DNA from: Flavobacterium sp. N502536
GTDB taxonomy: Bacteria > Bacteroidota > Bacteroidia > Flavobacteriales > Flavobacteriaceae
NCBI RefSeq assembly: GCF_025947345.1
Contig: NZ_CP110011.1
Location: forward strand, 806,001-870,000
DNA length: 64,000 bases
Direction: 5' to 3'
The notes below the pieces were generated by a model. That model ran no database searches, was not told where the DNA came from, and saw only the letters and a list, made by a program, of their open reading frames with translations. Every line of letters starts with the position of its first letter. Within the stretch, counting starts at the first letter, position 1. Both the position numbers and the translations under genes were made by a program. Positions 17,328-26,847 of the stretch are shown here, piece after piece.

Positions 17328-19153
17328 GTAATTTTAAAAAAATAGTTCCTTTTATATATCCGTATAAAAAATACGCATTCCTAAATATCTTTTTCAATAT
17401 TTTGTATGCCCTTTTTAGCACCCTTTCCTTTATGGCATTAATTCCGATGCTTCAGGTTTTATTTGATAAAACAAAGAAGGTTTATGTTATGCCAACTTAC
17501 GAAGGAATTACCCATGCAAAAGAATTTGCACAAAACTATCTGAGCTATTACATTACAAAAAATACAGATCCTAATAATCCCGGATTTATACTTTCTGTAA
17601 TGGTGGCACTCATTATTTCGATCTTTCTATTGAAAAATTTAGCCGACTATCTCGCTATGTTTTTCATTAATTTTTTACGAAATGGTGTTTTAAGAGACAT
17701 GCGAAATGCACTTTACAAAAAAACACTGGAATTGCCTTTGGCTTTTTATTCTGAAAAAAGAAAAGGTGATGTTATTTCCAGAATTTCTGCCGATGTCAAT
17801 GAGGTTCAGACTTCGTTTTTGGCCATCTTGGAGCTTATCGTAAAAGAGCCCCTAACTATTGTTTTCACCATATGCGCGATGTTAATCATCAGTGCTAAAC
17901 TTACCTTATTTGTCTTTATTTTCATTCCTGTTTCGGGATATATCATCTCCTTAATTGGAAAGCAGTTAAAAAAACAGTCCGGTAAGGCACAACAGGAACA
18001 AGGAAGTTTTTTATCTACTATTGAAGAAACCATTGGCGGTTTAAAAGTTGTAAAAGGATACAATGCCGAGAATTACTTCAACACTATCTTTCAAAATTCA
18101 ACAGAACGTTTTTTCAAACTATCCAACAGTATCGGGAATCGTCAGAACTTAGCATCACCTGCCAGTGAGTTTATGGGTATCACCGTGATTGCCATATTAC
18201 TTTGGTACGGAGGACAAATGGTTTTAATTGAAAAAACACTTGATGGTCCTTCCTTTATTGCTTATATGGGATTAGCCTATAACATTTTAACTCCGGCAAA
18301 AGCAATCTCTAAAGCTTCATACGGCGTAAAAAGAGGTAATGCTGCAGCTGAACGTGTTCTTGAAATTTTAGAGCAGGAAAACACCATTACATCAAAAGAT
18401 AAAGCGTTAGAAAAAACATCGTTCGACAATAACATCAGCGTTCAGAACATCAACTTTAAATATGAAGACGAAACGGTTTTAAAAGACTTCTCTCTTGAGA
18501 TCAAAAAAGGACAAACCGTTGCACTTGTTGGACAATCCGGAAGCGGAAAAAGTACGATTGCCAATTTACTGACCCGTTTTTATGATGTTAACGACGGAAC
18601 AATTTCAATTGACGGCATCAACATTAAAGACATGGACCTGCAGTCGCTTCGCAGTTTGATGGGATTGGTAACTCAGGACAGTATTTTGTTCAATGATACC
18701 ATCAAAGCCAATATCGCTTTAGGAAAACTTGACGCGACAGACGACGAGATTATTGAGGCACTGAAAATTGCCAATGCTTATGAGTTTGTAAAAGAACTTC
18801 CATTAGGTATTTACACCAACATCGGCGACAGCGGAAACAAGCTTTCAGGCGGGCAAAAACAACGACTGTCGATTGCCAGAGCGGTGTTAAAAAACCCTCC
18901 AATTATGATTTTGGATGAAGCCACATCAGCATTGGATACTGAAAGTGAAAAATTTGTTCAGGTCGCTTTAGAAAACATGATGCAAAACAGAACTTCGATT
19001 GTAATTGCTCACCGTCTTTCGACCATTCAGAAAGCAGATCTGATCGTAGTCATGCAAAAAGGAAAAATTGTAGAACAAGGAACACATGACGAACTGATTG
19101 CGCATAACGGAACCTACAACAAACTGGTTACCATGCAGTCTTTCGAATCTTAA
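17324..19153 (+). CDS. MsbA-like ABC exporter (fused permease-ATPase)
   Basis: A 609-residue half-transporter. The N-terminal ABC type I exporter domain (about 1-330, six membrane segments, with the family's VISRISADVNEVQ coupling helix) is fused to an ATPase domain with Walker A VGQSGSGKST, signature LSGGQKQRLS, Walker B IMILDEATSALD and the switch His (VIAHRLST). This layout matches lipid/LPS flippases of the MsbA type and multidrug exporters; gene context does not settle the substrate. It overlaps the nuclease gene by four bases and ends the operon. Confidence 0.9.
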   Translation: MSNFKKIVPFIYPYKKYAFLNIFFNILYALFSTLSFMALIPMLQVLFDKTKKVYVMPTYEGITHAKEFAQNYLSYYITKNTDPNNPGFILSVMVALIISIFLLKNLADYLAMFFINFLRNGVLRDMRNALYKKTLELPLAFYSEKRKGDVISRISADVNEVQTSFLAILELIVKEPLTIVFTICAMLIISAKLTLFVFIFIPVSGYIISLIGKQLKKQSGKAQQEQGSFLSTIEETIGGLKVVKGYNAENYFNTIFQNSTERFFKLSNSIGNRQNLASPASEFMGITVIAILLWYGGQMVLIEKTLDGPSFIAYMGLAYNILTPAKAISKASYGVKRGNAAAERVLEILEQENTITSKDKALEKTSFDNNISVQNINFKYEDETVLKDFSLEIKKGQTVALVGQSGSGKSTIANLLTRFYDVNDGTISIDGINIKDMDLQSLRSLMGLVTQDSILFNDTIKANIALGKLDATDDEIIEALKIANAYEFVKELPLGIYTNIGDSGNKLSGGQKQRLSIARAVLKNPPIMILDEATSALDTESEKFVQVALENMMQNRTSIVIAHRLSTIQKADLIVVMQKGKIVEQGTHDELIAHNGTYNKLVTMQSFES

Positions 19154-19172
19154 ATAAAAAACAAAAGGCTTA

Positions 19173-19256
19173 GCCACAGATTACCCGGATTACCGAAGAT
19201 TATTTTTCTATCCACGAATTAAAATCTTATATTTATCTGAGTAATCTGTGGCTTTT
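19173..19256. repeat. GCCACAGATTAC inverted repeat, possible terminator
   Basis: Perfect 12-bp arms GCCACAGATTAC (19173-19184) and GTAATCTGTGGC (19241-19252) enclose 56 nt and are followed by TTTTTTAT. The sequence belongs to a dispersed type of intergenic repeat with CCACGAATT-like inner motifs (TCCACGAATTAA). It could terminate the preceding ABC-exporter operon. Confidence 0.7.
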
Positions 19257-19284
19257 TTATTTAGTACCCCTTAAATCTGAAAAC

Positions 19285-19986
19285 ATGTATCTCAACAATC
19301 CGAATATAAAACTTCCAGATGACCCGGATACAATTGTCTGGAAATACTTAGACTTGTCTAAATTCCTTGATTTATTATTATCTAAGAAGTTATTCATGTC
19401 ACGCTCTGACAAGTTTGAGGACCAATATGAGGGCACTTTTAGCGAACCGACATTCGAAGAGATTAAAAAACTAGCCATAGACAATCCTGATTTTTTAAAC
19501 TACTACAAAACCCATAGAGAACAGGTAGCCATAAGCAGCTGGCACATCAACGAATATGAATCGTTTGCCATGTGGCAGATTTTCACCAAAAACAATGAGG
19601 GTTTAGCAATTCAGTCTACCATTAGAAGATTACAGAATGCTGTAAGACCGGAAAACAATTTCGATCAATACATTGGCGAGGTAAATTATATCGACTACAA
19701 AAAAGAGTATATCCCGTTTGATGATTTATTCTTCCCCTTTTTATTTAAGCGTAAAAGTTTTCAGTACGAAAGAGAGGTCCGAATTCTTACCGATACTTCA
19801 AAAAGCGACATTAAACTAAATGATGGCTTAAAAATCAACGTCGATCTGAAACAACTGATCGAAAAGATATACATCCATCCGAAATCGGAAAACTGGTATA
19901 AAAAACTTGTAATCGAATTAGCAGAGCGCCTGGGATTTGATTTTGATATCGAGAAATCTGATTTAGAAAGTGATATTTTGATTTAG
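19285..19986 (+). CDS. DUF2971 protein
   Basis: A 233-residue cytoplasmic protein matching DUF2971 by eye. The family features visible are VWKYLDLSKFLDLLLSKKLFMSRSDKFEDQYEG near the N-terminus, AISSWHINEYESFAMWQIF with the conserved Trp and Ser in the centre, and FQYEREVRIL toward the C-terminus. The function of the family is unknown; members turn up in accessory and defence-rich regions. Here it stands alone between a repeat element and a convergent operon. No signal peptide or membrane segment is present. Confidence 0.82.
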   Translation: MYLNNPNIKLPDDPDTIVWKYLDLSKFLDLLLSKKLFMSRSDKFEDQYEGTFSEPTFEEIKKLAIDNPDFLNYYKTHREQVAISSWHINEYESFAMWQIFTKNNEGLAIQSTIRRLQNAVRPENNFDQYIGEVNYIDYKKEYIPFDDLFFPFLFKRKSFQYEREVRILTDTSKSDIKLNDGLKINVDLKQLIEKIYIHPKSENWYKKLVIELAERLGFDFDIEKSDLESDILI

Positions 19987-20045
19987 TTTTTTAAGGGACT
20001 GAGATTCTGAGGTGCTAAGGTTCTGTGTTTTTTATATCTTAAAAA

Positions 20046-20465
20046 TTATTCTTGCTTGAGTTTTGCAAAATATTTTTCTCTGAGATAAAGATTTTCGTCT
20101 TCGATGATTATTTGATTCTTTTTTTTCATGTAATAAAAAACGGAATCAGATTTGGTTTTCTTTACGACAGAGTCTCCAACCTGAATTTTGTCATATAAAA
20201 GGCTGTTAACCCTCCATCTAATCCCGGTATTCAAAAACAAATAATGAGGGAAACGATACCCCTCACCTCCTTCAATCTTTTTTTCATACACAACTCCTGA
20301 AAAGCTATATTCATTAGCTTCTCTATATTGCCTTTCAATATATTCTTTAGAATTTTCTTTAAAATACAATCCAATTAATGATAAAAACAAAATCGGCATA
20401 AAAACACACCATAGCACACTTACAATTTTCTGTTCTTGATTTTTCAGTTCTTCTTCAGAATACAT
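20046..20465 (-). CDS. Hypothetical single-pass membrane protein
   Basis: A 139-residue protein that I do not recognise. A Glu/Lys-rich N-terminus (MYSEEELKNQEQK) precedes one membrane helix (about residues 17-35, LWCVFMPILFLSLIGLYF). The rest is soluble, with an internal YSFSGVVYEKKIEGGEGYRFPHYLFL strand-rich segment and a VGDSVVKKTKSDSVFYYMK strand pair, which looks like a small OB-like or SH3-like fold. It is last in the operon that starts with the M23 peptidase, 24 bp after the lipoprotein gene. Confidence 0.65.
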   Translation of the reverse strand: MYSEEELKNQEQKIVSVLWCVFMPILFLSLIGLYFKENSKEYIERQYREANEYSFSGVVYEKKIEGGEGYRFPHYLFLNTGIRWRVNSLLYDKIQVGDSVVKKTKSDSVFYYMKKKNQIIIEDENLYLREKYFAKLKQE

Positions 20466-20489
20466 TTAATAAACTAATTCACTCAAAGA

Positions 20490-21212
20490 TTAAATAGGCT
20501 TATAGTTCTTTACTTCCCATTTTTTTGAAGCTAAATCAATATAGCTGTAATGCAGTACATCGTTTTTATCAAACTGCCCGTTTTGATTGGTATCTTCGAT
20601 AGTTCTAAAATACAAACGATTTTTTGATTCGATTAAATTCCAGTCTACCAATTCCTGAAAGTCTTCTGAAATTTTAGTAAAACGCTCACCGCTGATATTA
20701 CTCAAATACAAAGTCTTAATGTCGCTAGTATCAATTTTACCGTCTTTATTGGTATCGGAGTCTGCTAAAGTATAAACCATAATTTGGTTTTGCGTTTTAT
20801 CCGCAACCGATTTTAAATAAGTAGCTGTCAAAATCAGGGCTGGTTTATCCGTCAAAGGGCGTATCGAATCTGAATCGACTTTCTGAAATTTCAGGTTTTG
20901 CAGATAACCGGTAATTTCAAATTCACCTAAATTAGAAATGGTAAAACTTACATCATTCACACTCGAAGATCCGTAACGTGCTTTTGTTCCTTTTTCAAAA
21001 ACGCGCAAATCTCCAACCGGATGAATTAAATAATTTGTCCCTTCCATCTGAATAGGCAAATCGGCTATTTCAATCTGTGTTGAATCGGTTTTTGTGACAA
21101 CATTGGTTTTACTGGCCGTATCGTAAATTACTTTAGGTTTCTTTACTTCATCTTTACAACTCACTAGTGTTCCGATGATTGCCATGGCTATATAGGTTAA
21201 GGATTTTTTCAT
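20490..21212 (-). CDS. Hypothetical lipoprotein with two calcium-loop-like motifs
   Basis: A 240-residue lipoprotein (lipobox ending at Cys19, IGTLVSC). The C-terminal half contains two EF-hand/dockerin-like loops, DTNKDGKIDTSD and DTNQNGQFDKND, about 50 residues apart, suggesting calcium binding. The N-terminal half is strand-rich (NYLIHPVGDLRVFEKGTKARYG). Family unknown to me. It lies 46 bp after the small membrane protein at 21259 and 24 bp before the one at 20046, in the M23-TonB receptor operon. Confidence 0.72.
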   Translation of the reverse strand: MKKSLTYIAMAIIGTLVSCKDEVKKPKVIYDTASKTNVVTKTDSTQIEIADLPIQMEGTNYLIHPVGDLRVFEKGTKARYGSSSVNDVSFTISNLGEFEITGYLQNLKFQKVDSDSIRPLTDKPALILTATYLKSVADKTQNQIMVYTLADSDTNKDGKIDTSDIKTLYLSNISGERFTKISEDFQELVDWNLIESKNRLYFRTIEDTNQNGQFDKNDVLHYSYIDLASKKWEVKNYKPI

Positions 21213-21258
21213 GTATGCTAATTCTATTAGGATATCAAATATAGTATTTTTGATTGTA

Positions 21259-21888
21259 TTATCTAGTTTTATTGAATTTTACTAGTGTAAAGATATTGAG
21301 AAATACAATCCCAAAATAGCCAAGAAAAAGAAACCAATACCTTTTAAACAATGCTAAAACATATTGAGACTGTCTTTCTTTTTCTTTATCTAAAAAGTAT
21401 TCTTTATTTGCCTCCCCATAATAACAACCATACATATGGGTACTATTTCTTTTCGGTTTTGGTTTAGCACTCGCTAATACATATATATCATCTCTATACG
21501 GAGCCCAGGTTGGAACCTTCTCTACTTTCAAAATATCAATAACATTTACAAAAGTATTATAATCTGTTTTTGAACCAAAATGAATTTTCGCTCCATTCAC
21601 AGTATCATATTTCTTAACTAAATCCCGAACAAAATACCTTAGTTCCTGCAATTTTAGTTCTTGCGTTTTGTCACCATTAAAAATAAAATCTTTGTATTTT
21701 CTTAAGTCTTTAATTTTATATTTTTCAAATTCTTCTTTATCAGGAACTAAATAAATATCCAACACCCCATAAACCTTAAAAGCATCAACTTTATAAAAAT
21801 GATAAAAACAAAACAAAGGGATTAAGATTAAAGAAATCATTCCCGGAACGTAAAAAATCTTCTTTCGTTTTTCACGTTTTGCAATCAT
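21259..21888 (-). CDS. Hypothetical protein with two terminal membrane helices
   Basis: A 209-residue protein of unknown function. A membrane helix near residues 13-31 (FYVPGMISLILIPLFCFYHFY) and another near 185-203 (WFLFLGYFGIVFLNIFTLV) bracket a soluble, strand/helix domain that would face the periplasm. Its start overlaps the stop of the TonB-dependent receptor gene by four bases, so the two are translationally coupled. Possibly an accessory of the receptor; this is inference from position only. Confidence 0.68.
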   Translation of the reverse strand: MIAKREKRKKIFYVPGMISLILIPLFCFYHFYKVDAFKVYGVLDIYLVPDKEEFEKYKIKDLRKYKDFIFNGDKTQELKLQELRYFVRDLVKKYDTVNGAKIHFGSKTDYNTFVNVIDILKVEKVPTWAPYRDDIYVLASAKPKPKRNSTHMYGCYYGEANKEYFLDKEKERQSQYVLALFKRYWFLFLGYFGIVFLNIFTLVKFNKTR

Positions 21889-24344
21889 AATCTCGCATTC
21901 AGCTTTACATTAAAAACCCTCGAGGTCATATAATTTGGAATTGCATACTGATTTTTAGAATACACATCACGAACCCAGGTATTGGTAATCGCATTCTGAT
22001 TATTGAAAAGATTAAAAATCTCAACTCCAACAGACAATTCTTTAAAGTTTTTCAACCATTTTGCTTTGGCAACTTTAGTACTGCCATCTACAAAAACTTT
22101 CGCAAACCCTACATCGGCCCTGCGATAATCATTCAGCCTGCTTTGATACAGGTACGGATCCGAATAAGCCGGAGCTCCTCCCGGTAAACCGGTATTGTAC
22201 ACTAAGTTCAGGTATAATTTTACACTCGGAATGCTTGGCATATAATCCTGAAACAACATGGCAAATTTCAAACGCTGGTCTGTAGGTCTCGCGATGTAAC
22301 CTTTGTTTTCATAATTTTCTTCGGTTTTTAAATAACCAAAGCTAATCCACGATTCCGTTCCGGGTACAAACTCACCATTGAGCCTAAAATCAACTCCCTG
22401 AGCATACGCTTTCGCATTATTGTTGGCAACATATCGAATTCGCACATTATCGATTGAATACACATTGACATCTGAAAGCGATTTGTAATAAAGTTCCGTG
22501 ACCCATTTGAAAGGACGGTTCCATATTTTAAAATTATAATCATTCCCTAAAACAATATGAACCGATTCCTGTGCTTTGACGTTTGGATTTACAACACCCT
22601 TTAAATCCCGCAGTTCACGGTAAAAAGGCGGTTGATGGTAAAGCCCTCCCGAAAGTCGGAAAACCATATCCATATCCCAATCCGGTTTTAAAGTAAACTG
22701 GGCACGTGGACTAAAAACGGTTTGATTTTTACCCTCTACAGCGGCTCCGGAAACATTCCAACTCTGAAAACGAGCCCCCAGATGGTACCAAACCTGACTA
22801 GATCCAATTTCAGTTTTTTTATTATACTGCGCATATCCCGAAAATCGGTTTATGGTATTAAAGTTTGTTGCCCGCACATCCTGATAAGGCAATAACGGCC
22901 CGGTGTACGGCGTATAAGGCTGATTACTTTTAGGTAAAAAAGCAATCGGCGGATTAATCGAAAACCCTGCCGAATCGATCATCTCCCACTCGTTAATTCG
23001 ATCGCGGATAGATTCGCGGGTATATTTCAAACCAAATTCTAACTGACTGTCATTTTTCCATTCTTTAAAACCTTTGATCTCTGCATTGGCAATCAAAGCA
23101 TCCAGATCATTTCGGGCGTGACTTAACTGTGAACCAATTCCACGCGTAAAATCGACATTTGTAACATCTTCATTTTCTATAGTCCCCAGTCGATACTGTG
23201 CCAGTATATCAAAATGCTCCTGCTCTACGGTATGAAAAAGAGAACCTATGAATTTTAAAGTCAGACTCGGAGAAACTTTGTAAGTCGTTTTCAGGGCACC
23301 AAAATAAGTATTGTAGCGATCGCGCTCTTTTCCTTCATAATACACCGCCAGCGCCATAGGCTGATCTATGGTTCCGAATTTTGTTTCGCGGGTCAGAGGC
23401 TGATACAAATATTTGTTTTGAGAAATATTACCTAAGAAACTAAGCTGCCATTTTGCAGAAATATCATAATTAATATTCGTTTGAATGTCAGCAAAAGTCG
23501 GTGTATAATTGGTTTGTGTATCCTGACTGTTTACCAGTAAACTGTTGTTTCGGTAACGAACACCGGTTACGGCAGACCATTTTTTATTTTTAGAAACCGC
23601 GTCAACCGACATACTTCCGCCCAATAAACTGGCTTCCAGAGAAGCACCAAACTGAGTTGGTTTTCGGTACGTAATATCTAAAACAGAGGAAAGTTTATCG
23701 CCAAATTTTACCTGAAACCCTCCAGCCGAAAAATCGACATTTTGTACAAGATCTGTATTGGTAAAGCTCAGTCCCTCCTGTTGTCCCGAGCGAATTAAAA
23801 ACGGACGGTAGACTTCGACCTCATTGACATATACCAGATTTTCATCGTAATTTCCACCACGAACAGCATATTGAGAACTCAGTTCATTATTTGAATTTAC
23901 ACCGGGCAGTGTTTTTAATATATTTTCGATTCCGGCATTGGCTCCGGGAATTTTCTTTATGGCGGCAACATCCACATTGGTGATCCCCTGCACCCTTTTT
24001 TTATTTTTAGAAGAAACAAAAACTTCTCCCATTTGTTCTTCCGAACTGCTCATTACCGGATTGAAAACAAAAACTTCATTTGATGTCAAATGCACTGTCA
24101 GACTCATCATTTTTAGAGAGACATGTGTAAAAATCAAAGAGATCTTTTTATCTGACGGCACTATGATTTCATAAAAACCATTTGAATCAGATTGCGAAAC
24201 ATTGCCGGAAGAGCTAATATTTACGCCCGCCACAGGATGATTCTCACTGTCCAGAATTATACCTTTCACATGAGCCTTCTGAGCAAATGAAATACTGCTC
24301 ATGCATAAAAAAAGAAAAACGGCTATTAACTTATTTTGATTCAA
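21885..24344 (-). CDS. TonB-dependent receptor with carboxypeptidase-like N-domain
   Basis: An 819-residue outer-membrane receptor. A signal peptide (residues 1-21, SISFAQ) is followed by a carboxypeptidase-D regulatory-like beta-sandwich (HVKGIILDSENHPVAGVNISS, about 25-105), a plug domain (NVDVAAIKKIPGANAGIENILKTLPGVN to about 235) and a 22-strand type barrel to the C-terminus (VFNVKLNARL). It is not of the SusC type, as no SusD partner is present. The ligand is unknown. It lies 11 bp after the M23 peptidase gene and overlaps the next gene. Confidence 0.88.
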   Translation of the reverse strand: MNQNKLIAVFLFLCMSSISFAQKAHVKGIILDSENHPVAGVNISSSGNVSQSDSNGFYEIIVPSDKKISLIFTHVSLKMMSLTVHLTSNEVFVFNPVMSSSEEQMGEVFVSSKNKKRVQGITNVDVAAIKKIPGANAGIENILKTLPGVNSNNELSSQYAVRGGNYDENLVYVNEVEVYRPFLIRSGQQEGLSFTNTDLVQNVDFSAGGFQVKFGDKLSSVLDITYRKPTQFGASLEASLLGGSMSVDAVSKNKKWSAVTGVRYRNNSLLVNSQDTQTNYTPTFADIQTNINYDISAKWQLSFLGNISQNKYLYQPLTRETKFGTIDQPMALAVYYEGKERDRYNTYFGALKTTYKVSPSLTLKFIGSLFHTVEQEHFDILAQYRLGTIENEDVTNVDFTRGIGSQLSHARNDLDALIANAEIKGFKEWKNDSQLEFGLKYTRESIRDRINEWEMIDSAGFSINPPIAFLPKSNQPYTPYTGPLLPYQDVRATNFNTINRFSGYAQYNKKTEIGSSQVWYHLGARFQSWNVSGAAVEGKNQTVFSPRAQFTLKPDWDMDMVFRLSGGLYHQPPFYRELRDLKGVVNPNVKAQESVHIVLGNDYNFKIWNRPFKWVTELYYKSLSDVNVYSIDNVRIRYVANNNAKAYAQGVDFRLNGEFVPGTESWISFGYLKTEENYENKGYIARPTDQRLKFAMLFQDYMPSIPSVKLYLNLVYNTGLPGGAPAYSDPYLYQSRLNDYRRADVGFAKVFVDGSTKVAKAKWLKNFKELSVGVEIFNLFNNQNAITNTWVRDVYSKNQYAIPNYMTSRVFNVKLNARL

Positions 24345-24355
24345 ATGCTTTGGTT

Positions 24356-26059
24356 TTATTTTTGTTGGCTTCTAAAAAAATGAGTTTCAAAGATAGCAGA
24401 ATTTCCTACATTATCAATCACTTCTATTTTTAAATCATTTGCCCCTTCTGCCACAAGAGTGTCATCAAAAGTATGGGTAATTTTTCTCGTTTTGCTTTCA
24501 TATTCAAACAAAATCCAATTTCCATTTAAATAACCGTTATACGATTTAATTCCCGAAGAAGCATCATTAATGGTAAATTCAATTTTTTTCGTTCCGGTAA
24601 TCCACTTGTCCTGAATTGGCTTTGCGATTTTAATGGTCGGTGCAATGGTATCTAAGACCAAACCATACTGTCCTAATATTTTTGACTTGGCCGTAAAAAC
24701 ATCTCCTTTTCTTAGCGTTCCATTATAACTGGCGTTGTTTCCGCTAAATCTTCCAATAAAAAGTTTATCCTTTAAAGCTTCCGGAAACGAACTGTCTTTA
24801 ATTGTAATAGTAAAATTAGAATGCACCGGAACAGTATCGTCATGAATATAAATGCGATTATTTTTAACATCAAAGTTTAAATTAAAATCATCATAAAAAG
24901 TTCCAGCCGGAAAAAATACAGCCATATTTTCTTTTTCGAAATTCGAATCTTTATTGACTTTGATAAAATACTTCGACGTTACAGGCTCCTCTTTTACGAT
25001 TGGTGTTGCGGTGTCGTACTCAATTGGAACGGTAACCGCACTTAAATTCCCAAAATAATCCGAAACCTCAATTCGATAACTCGAAGTTAAATTTGGCTCA
25101 GCCGAAACCACACCACGCAACGAATCGGTCTTAATAATACTCAACGCATAAGGTGTTTTCATAAAAAGTTTCTGCGCCCGCTGTCCTGATTTTTTATATT
25201 TTCCATAATCGATGAACGCATTTATGTAACGCATTTCATCAAAGGAATAGGTATTAAACTGATAATTGTAATTTTGATTTCCGTTGACAAAAGTAGAGAC
25301 ATTAAAAACTCCGTTTTTATTAAACGAAACATCGTCATAATCTACAGCTGAAATTCCGAAGCCTATTTTACCATTGGCTTTTACTTTGCTTGCCACATAG
25401 GTTCCGTCTTTTTGAAGGGCAACATTTAACAACAATGGCTGTCTGGACTGATTTACAGTCGTGTTTTCCATTGGATAAACATAAACACTCAAAATACTTG
25501 GTTTCTTACTGTCTTTTATGTTTTTATCGAAGCCAAAAAATATCGGATTAATAACAAACTCTGTTTTGGTATCGCGAATTTCAAAATGCAAATGCGGTCC
25601 TTCTGAAGAACCTGTATTTCCCGAAAGTCCAATAAGCTGACCTTTTGTTACCGGTAATTCATTCGGTTTTGGGAATACTTCGATCTCATATGCCTTTTCT
25701 TTATAGTGCGTTTTCATGACATAATCCAGAATTGGACCAACAGGGGTTTGCAAATGTCCGTACACCGAAGTATAGCCGTTTGGATGGGTAATGTAAATAC
25801 ATTTCCCGTTTCCAAAAGTGGAGATTTTAATTCTCGACACATATCCATCGGCAATGGCATGCACATTTAATCCTTCTCTTTGATTTGTTTTTAAGTCAAA
25901 ACCCGCGTGAAAGTGATTCGGTCGCAACTCCCCGAAATTACCGGAAAGCTGCATCGGAATTTCAAGTGGCGGACTAAAATAATCTTTCGGATATTGGGTC
26001 TGTGCGAAAATAAACGGGCAAAAAAACAGACTAAGCAGTGAAAATCTCATAAGCAACAT
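24356..26059 (-). CDS. M23-family metallopeptidase
   Basis: A 567-residue exported protein. After a signal peptide (cleavage near FIFAQ, residue 20), the LytM/M23 zinc peptidase fold occupies about residues 35-190. The metal and catalytic residues are complete: His51 and Asp55 (HAGFD), His102 (YGHL) and His156/His158 (PHLHF), so it should be an active peptidoglycan or peptide endopeptidase. The remaining 370 residues are beta-rich and end in an Ig-like module (ITGTKKIEFTINDASSG). A second in-frame ATG four residues in gives MRFSLLS and is equally plausible. It heads a five-gene operon with a TonB receptor. Confidence 0.88.
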   Translation of the reverse strand: MLLMRFSLLSLFFCPFIFAQTQYPKDYFSPPLEIPMQLSGNFGELRPNHFHAGFDLKTNQREGLNVHAIADGYVSRIKISTFGNGKCIYITHPNGYTSVYGHLQTPVGPILDYVMKTHYKEKAYEIEVFPKPNELPVTKGQLIGLSGNTGSSEGPHLHFEIRDTKTEFVINPIFFGFDKNIKDSKKPSILSVYVYPMENTTVNQSRQPLLLNVALQKDGTYVASKVKANGKIGFGISAVDYDDVSFNKNGVFNVSTFVNGNQNYNYQFNTYSFDEMRYINAFIDYGKYKKSGQRAQKLFMKTPYALSIIKTDSLRGVVSAEPNLTSSYRIEVSDYFGNLSAVTVPIEYDTATPIVKEEPVTSKYFIKVNKDSNFEKENMAVFFPAGTFYDDFNLNFDVKNNRIYIHDDTVPVHSNFTITIKDSSFPEALKDKLFIGRFSGNNASYNGTLRKGDVFTAKSKILGQYGLVLDTIAPTIKIAKPIQDKWITGTKKIEFTINDASSGIKSYNGYLNGNWILFEYESKTRKITHTFDDTLVAEGANDLKIEVIDNVGNSAIFETHFFRSQQK

Positions 26060-26171
26060 TTTTGCTAAGATAAAAAATTAAGAGGCGAAAACCGAGCAGA
26101 ATGCCACAAAAATACAATCGATTGAATTTCATCTATTTGTTTATTTTTAATGTAAAAAAATCGATAAAAAA

Positions 26172-26201
26172 TTGCATTAATAAAAAGGAATACTAACTTT
26201 G
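26172..26201 (+). promoter_or_regulatory. Promoter of coiled-coil/zapA operon
   Basis: TTG (26172-26174), 19-bp spacer, TAACTTTG (26194-26201) matches the Bacteroidota promoter consensus. The predicted transcription start near 26208 leaves a leader of about 20 nt. Confidence 0.75.
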
Positions 26202-26229
26202 TAGGATTAAGTAATGAATAGGATTTATA

Positions 26230-26520
26230 ATGAGTGTAATTGCCGAAATAATTGATACTCTTGAATATAAAGTCGAAAAGCTTTTTGAGAAATCAAAGGG
26301 CCTGGAGAATAATAATCAGGCTTTACAATTAGAACTAACCAAAGCTGCGCAAATTATCCAGAAACAATCTGAAGAAATTGAAGCTTTGAAAAAGCAATAT
26401 GAAACACTTAAGATAGCCAATTCGTTGCTCGGCAGCGACAACAACAAGAGAGAGACAAAGCTTAAAATAAATTCATTAATTCGCGAAATTGATTACTGTA
26501 TAGCACAACTATCAGATTAA
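26230..26520 (+). CDS. Small coiled-coil protein preceding zapA (ZapB-like)
   Basis: A 96-residue protein that is almost entirely coiled coil (ALQLELTKAAQIIQKQSEEIEALKKQYETLK), with a short C-terminal helix (IREIDYCIAQLSD). It lies 8 bp before zapA in the same transcript. Position and shape suggest a ZapB-like cell-division accessory, but I see no specific sequence match to ZapB and give that only as inference. Confidence 0.78.
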   Translation: MSVIAEIIDTLEYKVEKLFEKSKGLENNNQALQLELTKAAQIIQKQSEEIEALKKQYETLKIANSLLGSDNNKRETKLKINSLIREIDYCIAQLSD

Positions 26521-26528
26521 AAAACGAC

Positions 26529-26822
26529 ATGGACGGAAAGCTTAGAATTAAAATATCAATTGCAGACAGAGTTTACCCGTTAACGGTGGAGCCAGCTCAG
26601 GAAGAAGGACTTAGAAGTGCTTCTAAAAAAATTGATGCCATGATCAAGCAATTCGAAGAAAGTTACGCGGTTCGCGATAAACAGGATGTTCTGGCGATGT
26701 GTGCCCTGCAATTTGCATCACAAGTCGAACAAAAACAAATTGATAACGCAATCGATGGTGAAGAAACTATCGAAAGAATTAAAAGATTAAATTCGCTATT
26801 AGATCAATATCTCGAAAATTAA
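26529..26822 (+). CDS. zapA: Cell division protein ZapA
   Basis: A 97-residue protein matching ZapA: an N-terminal strand-rich head (LRIKISIADRVYPLTVEPAQEEGLRSASKKIDAMI) and a C-terminal helix for tetramer coiled coil. The family promotes FtsZ protofilament bundling at midcell. The gene follows the coiled-coil gene and precedes a probable 6S RNA and rny. The zapA-6S RNA adjacency is also known in proteobacteria (ygfE-ssrS). Confidence 0.9.
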   Translation: MDGKLRIKISIADRVYPLTVEPAQEEGLRSASKKIDAMIKQFEESYAVRDKQDVLAMCALQFASQVEQKQIDNAIDGEETIERIKRLNSLLDQYLEN

Positions 26823-26847
26823 ACGTTCTTTTACAACAACTAAGATA

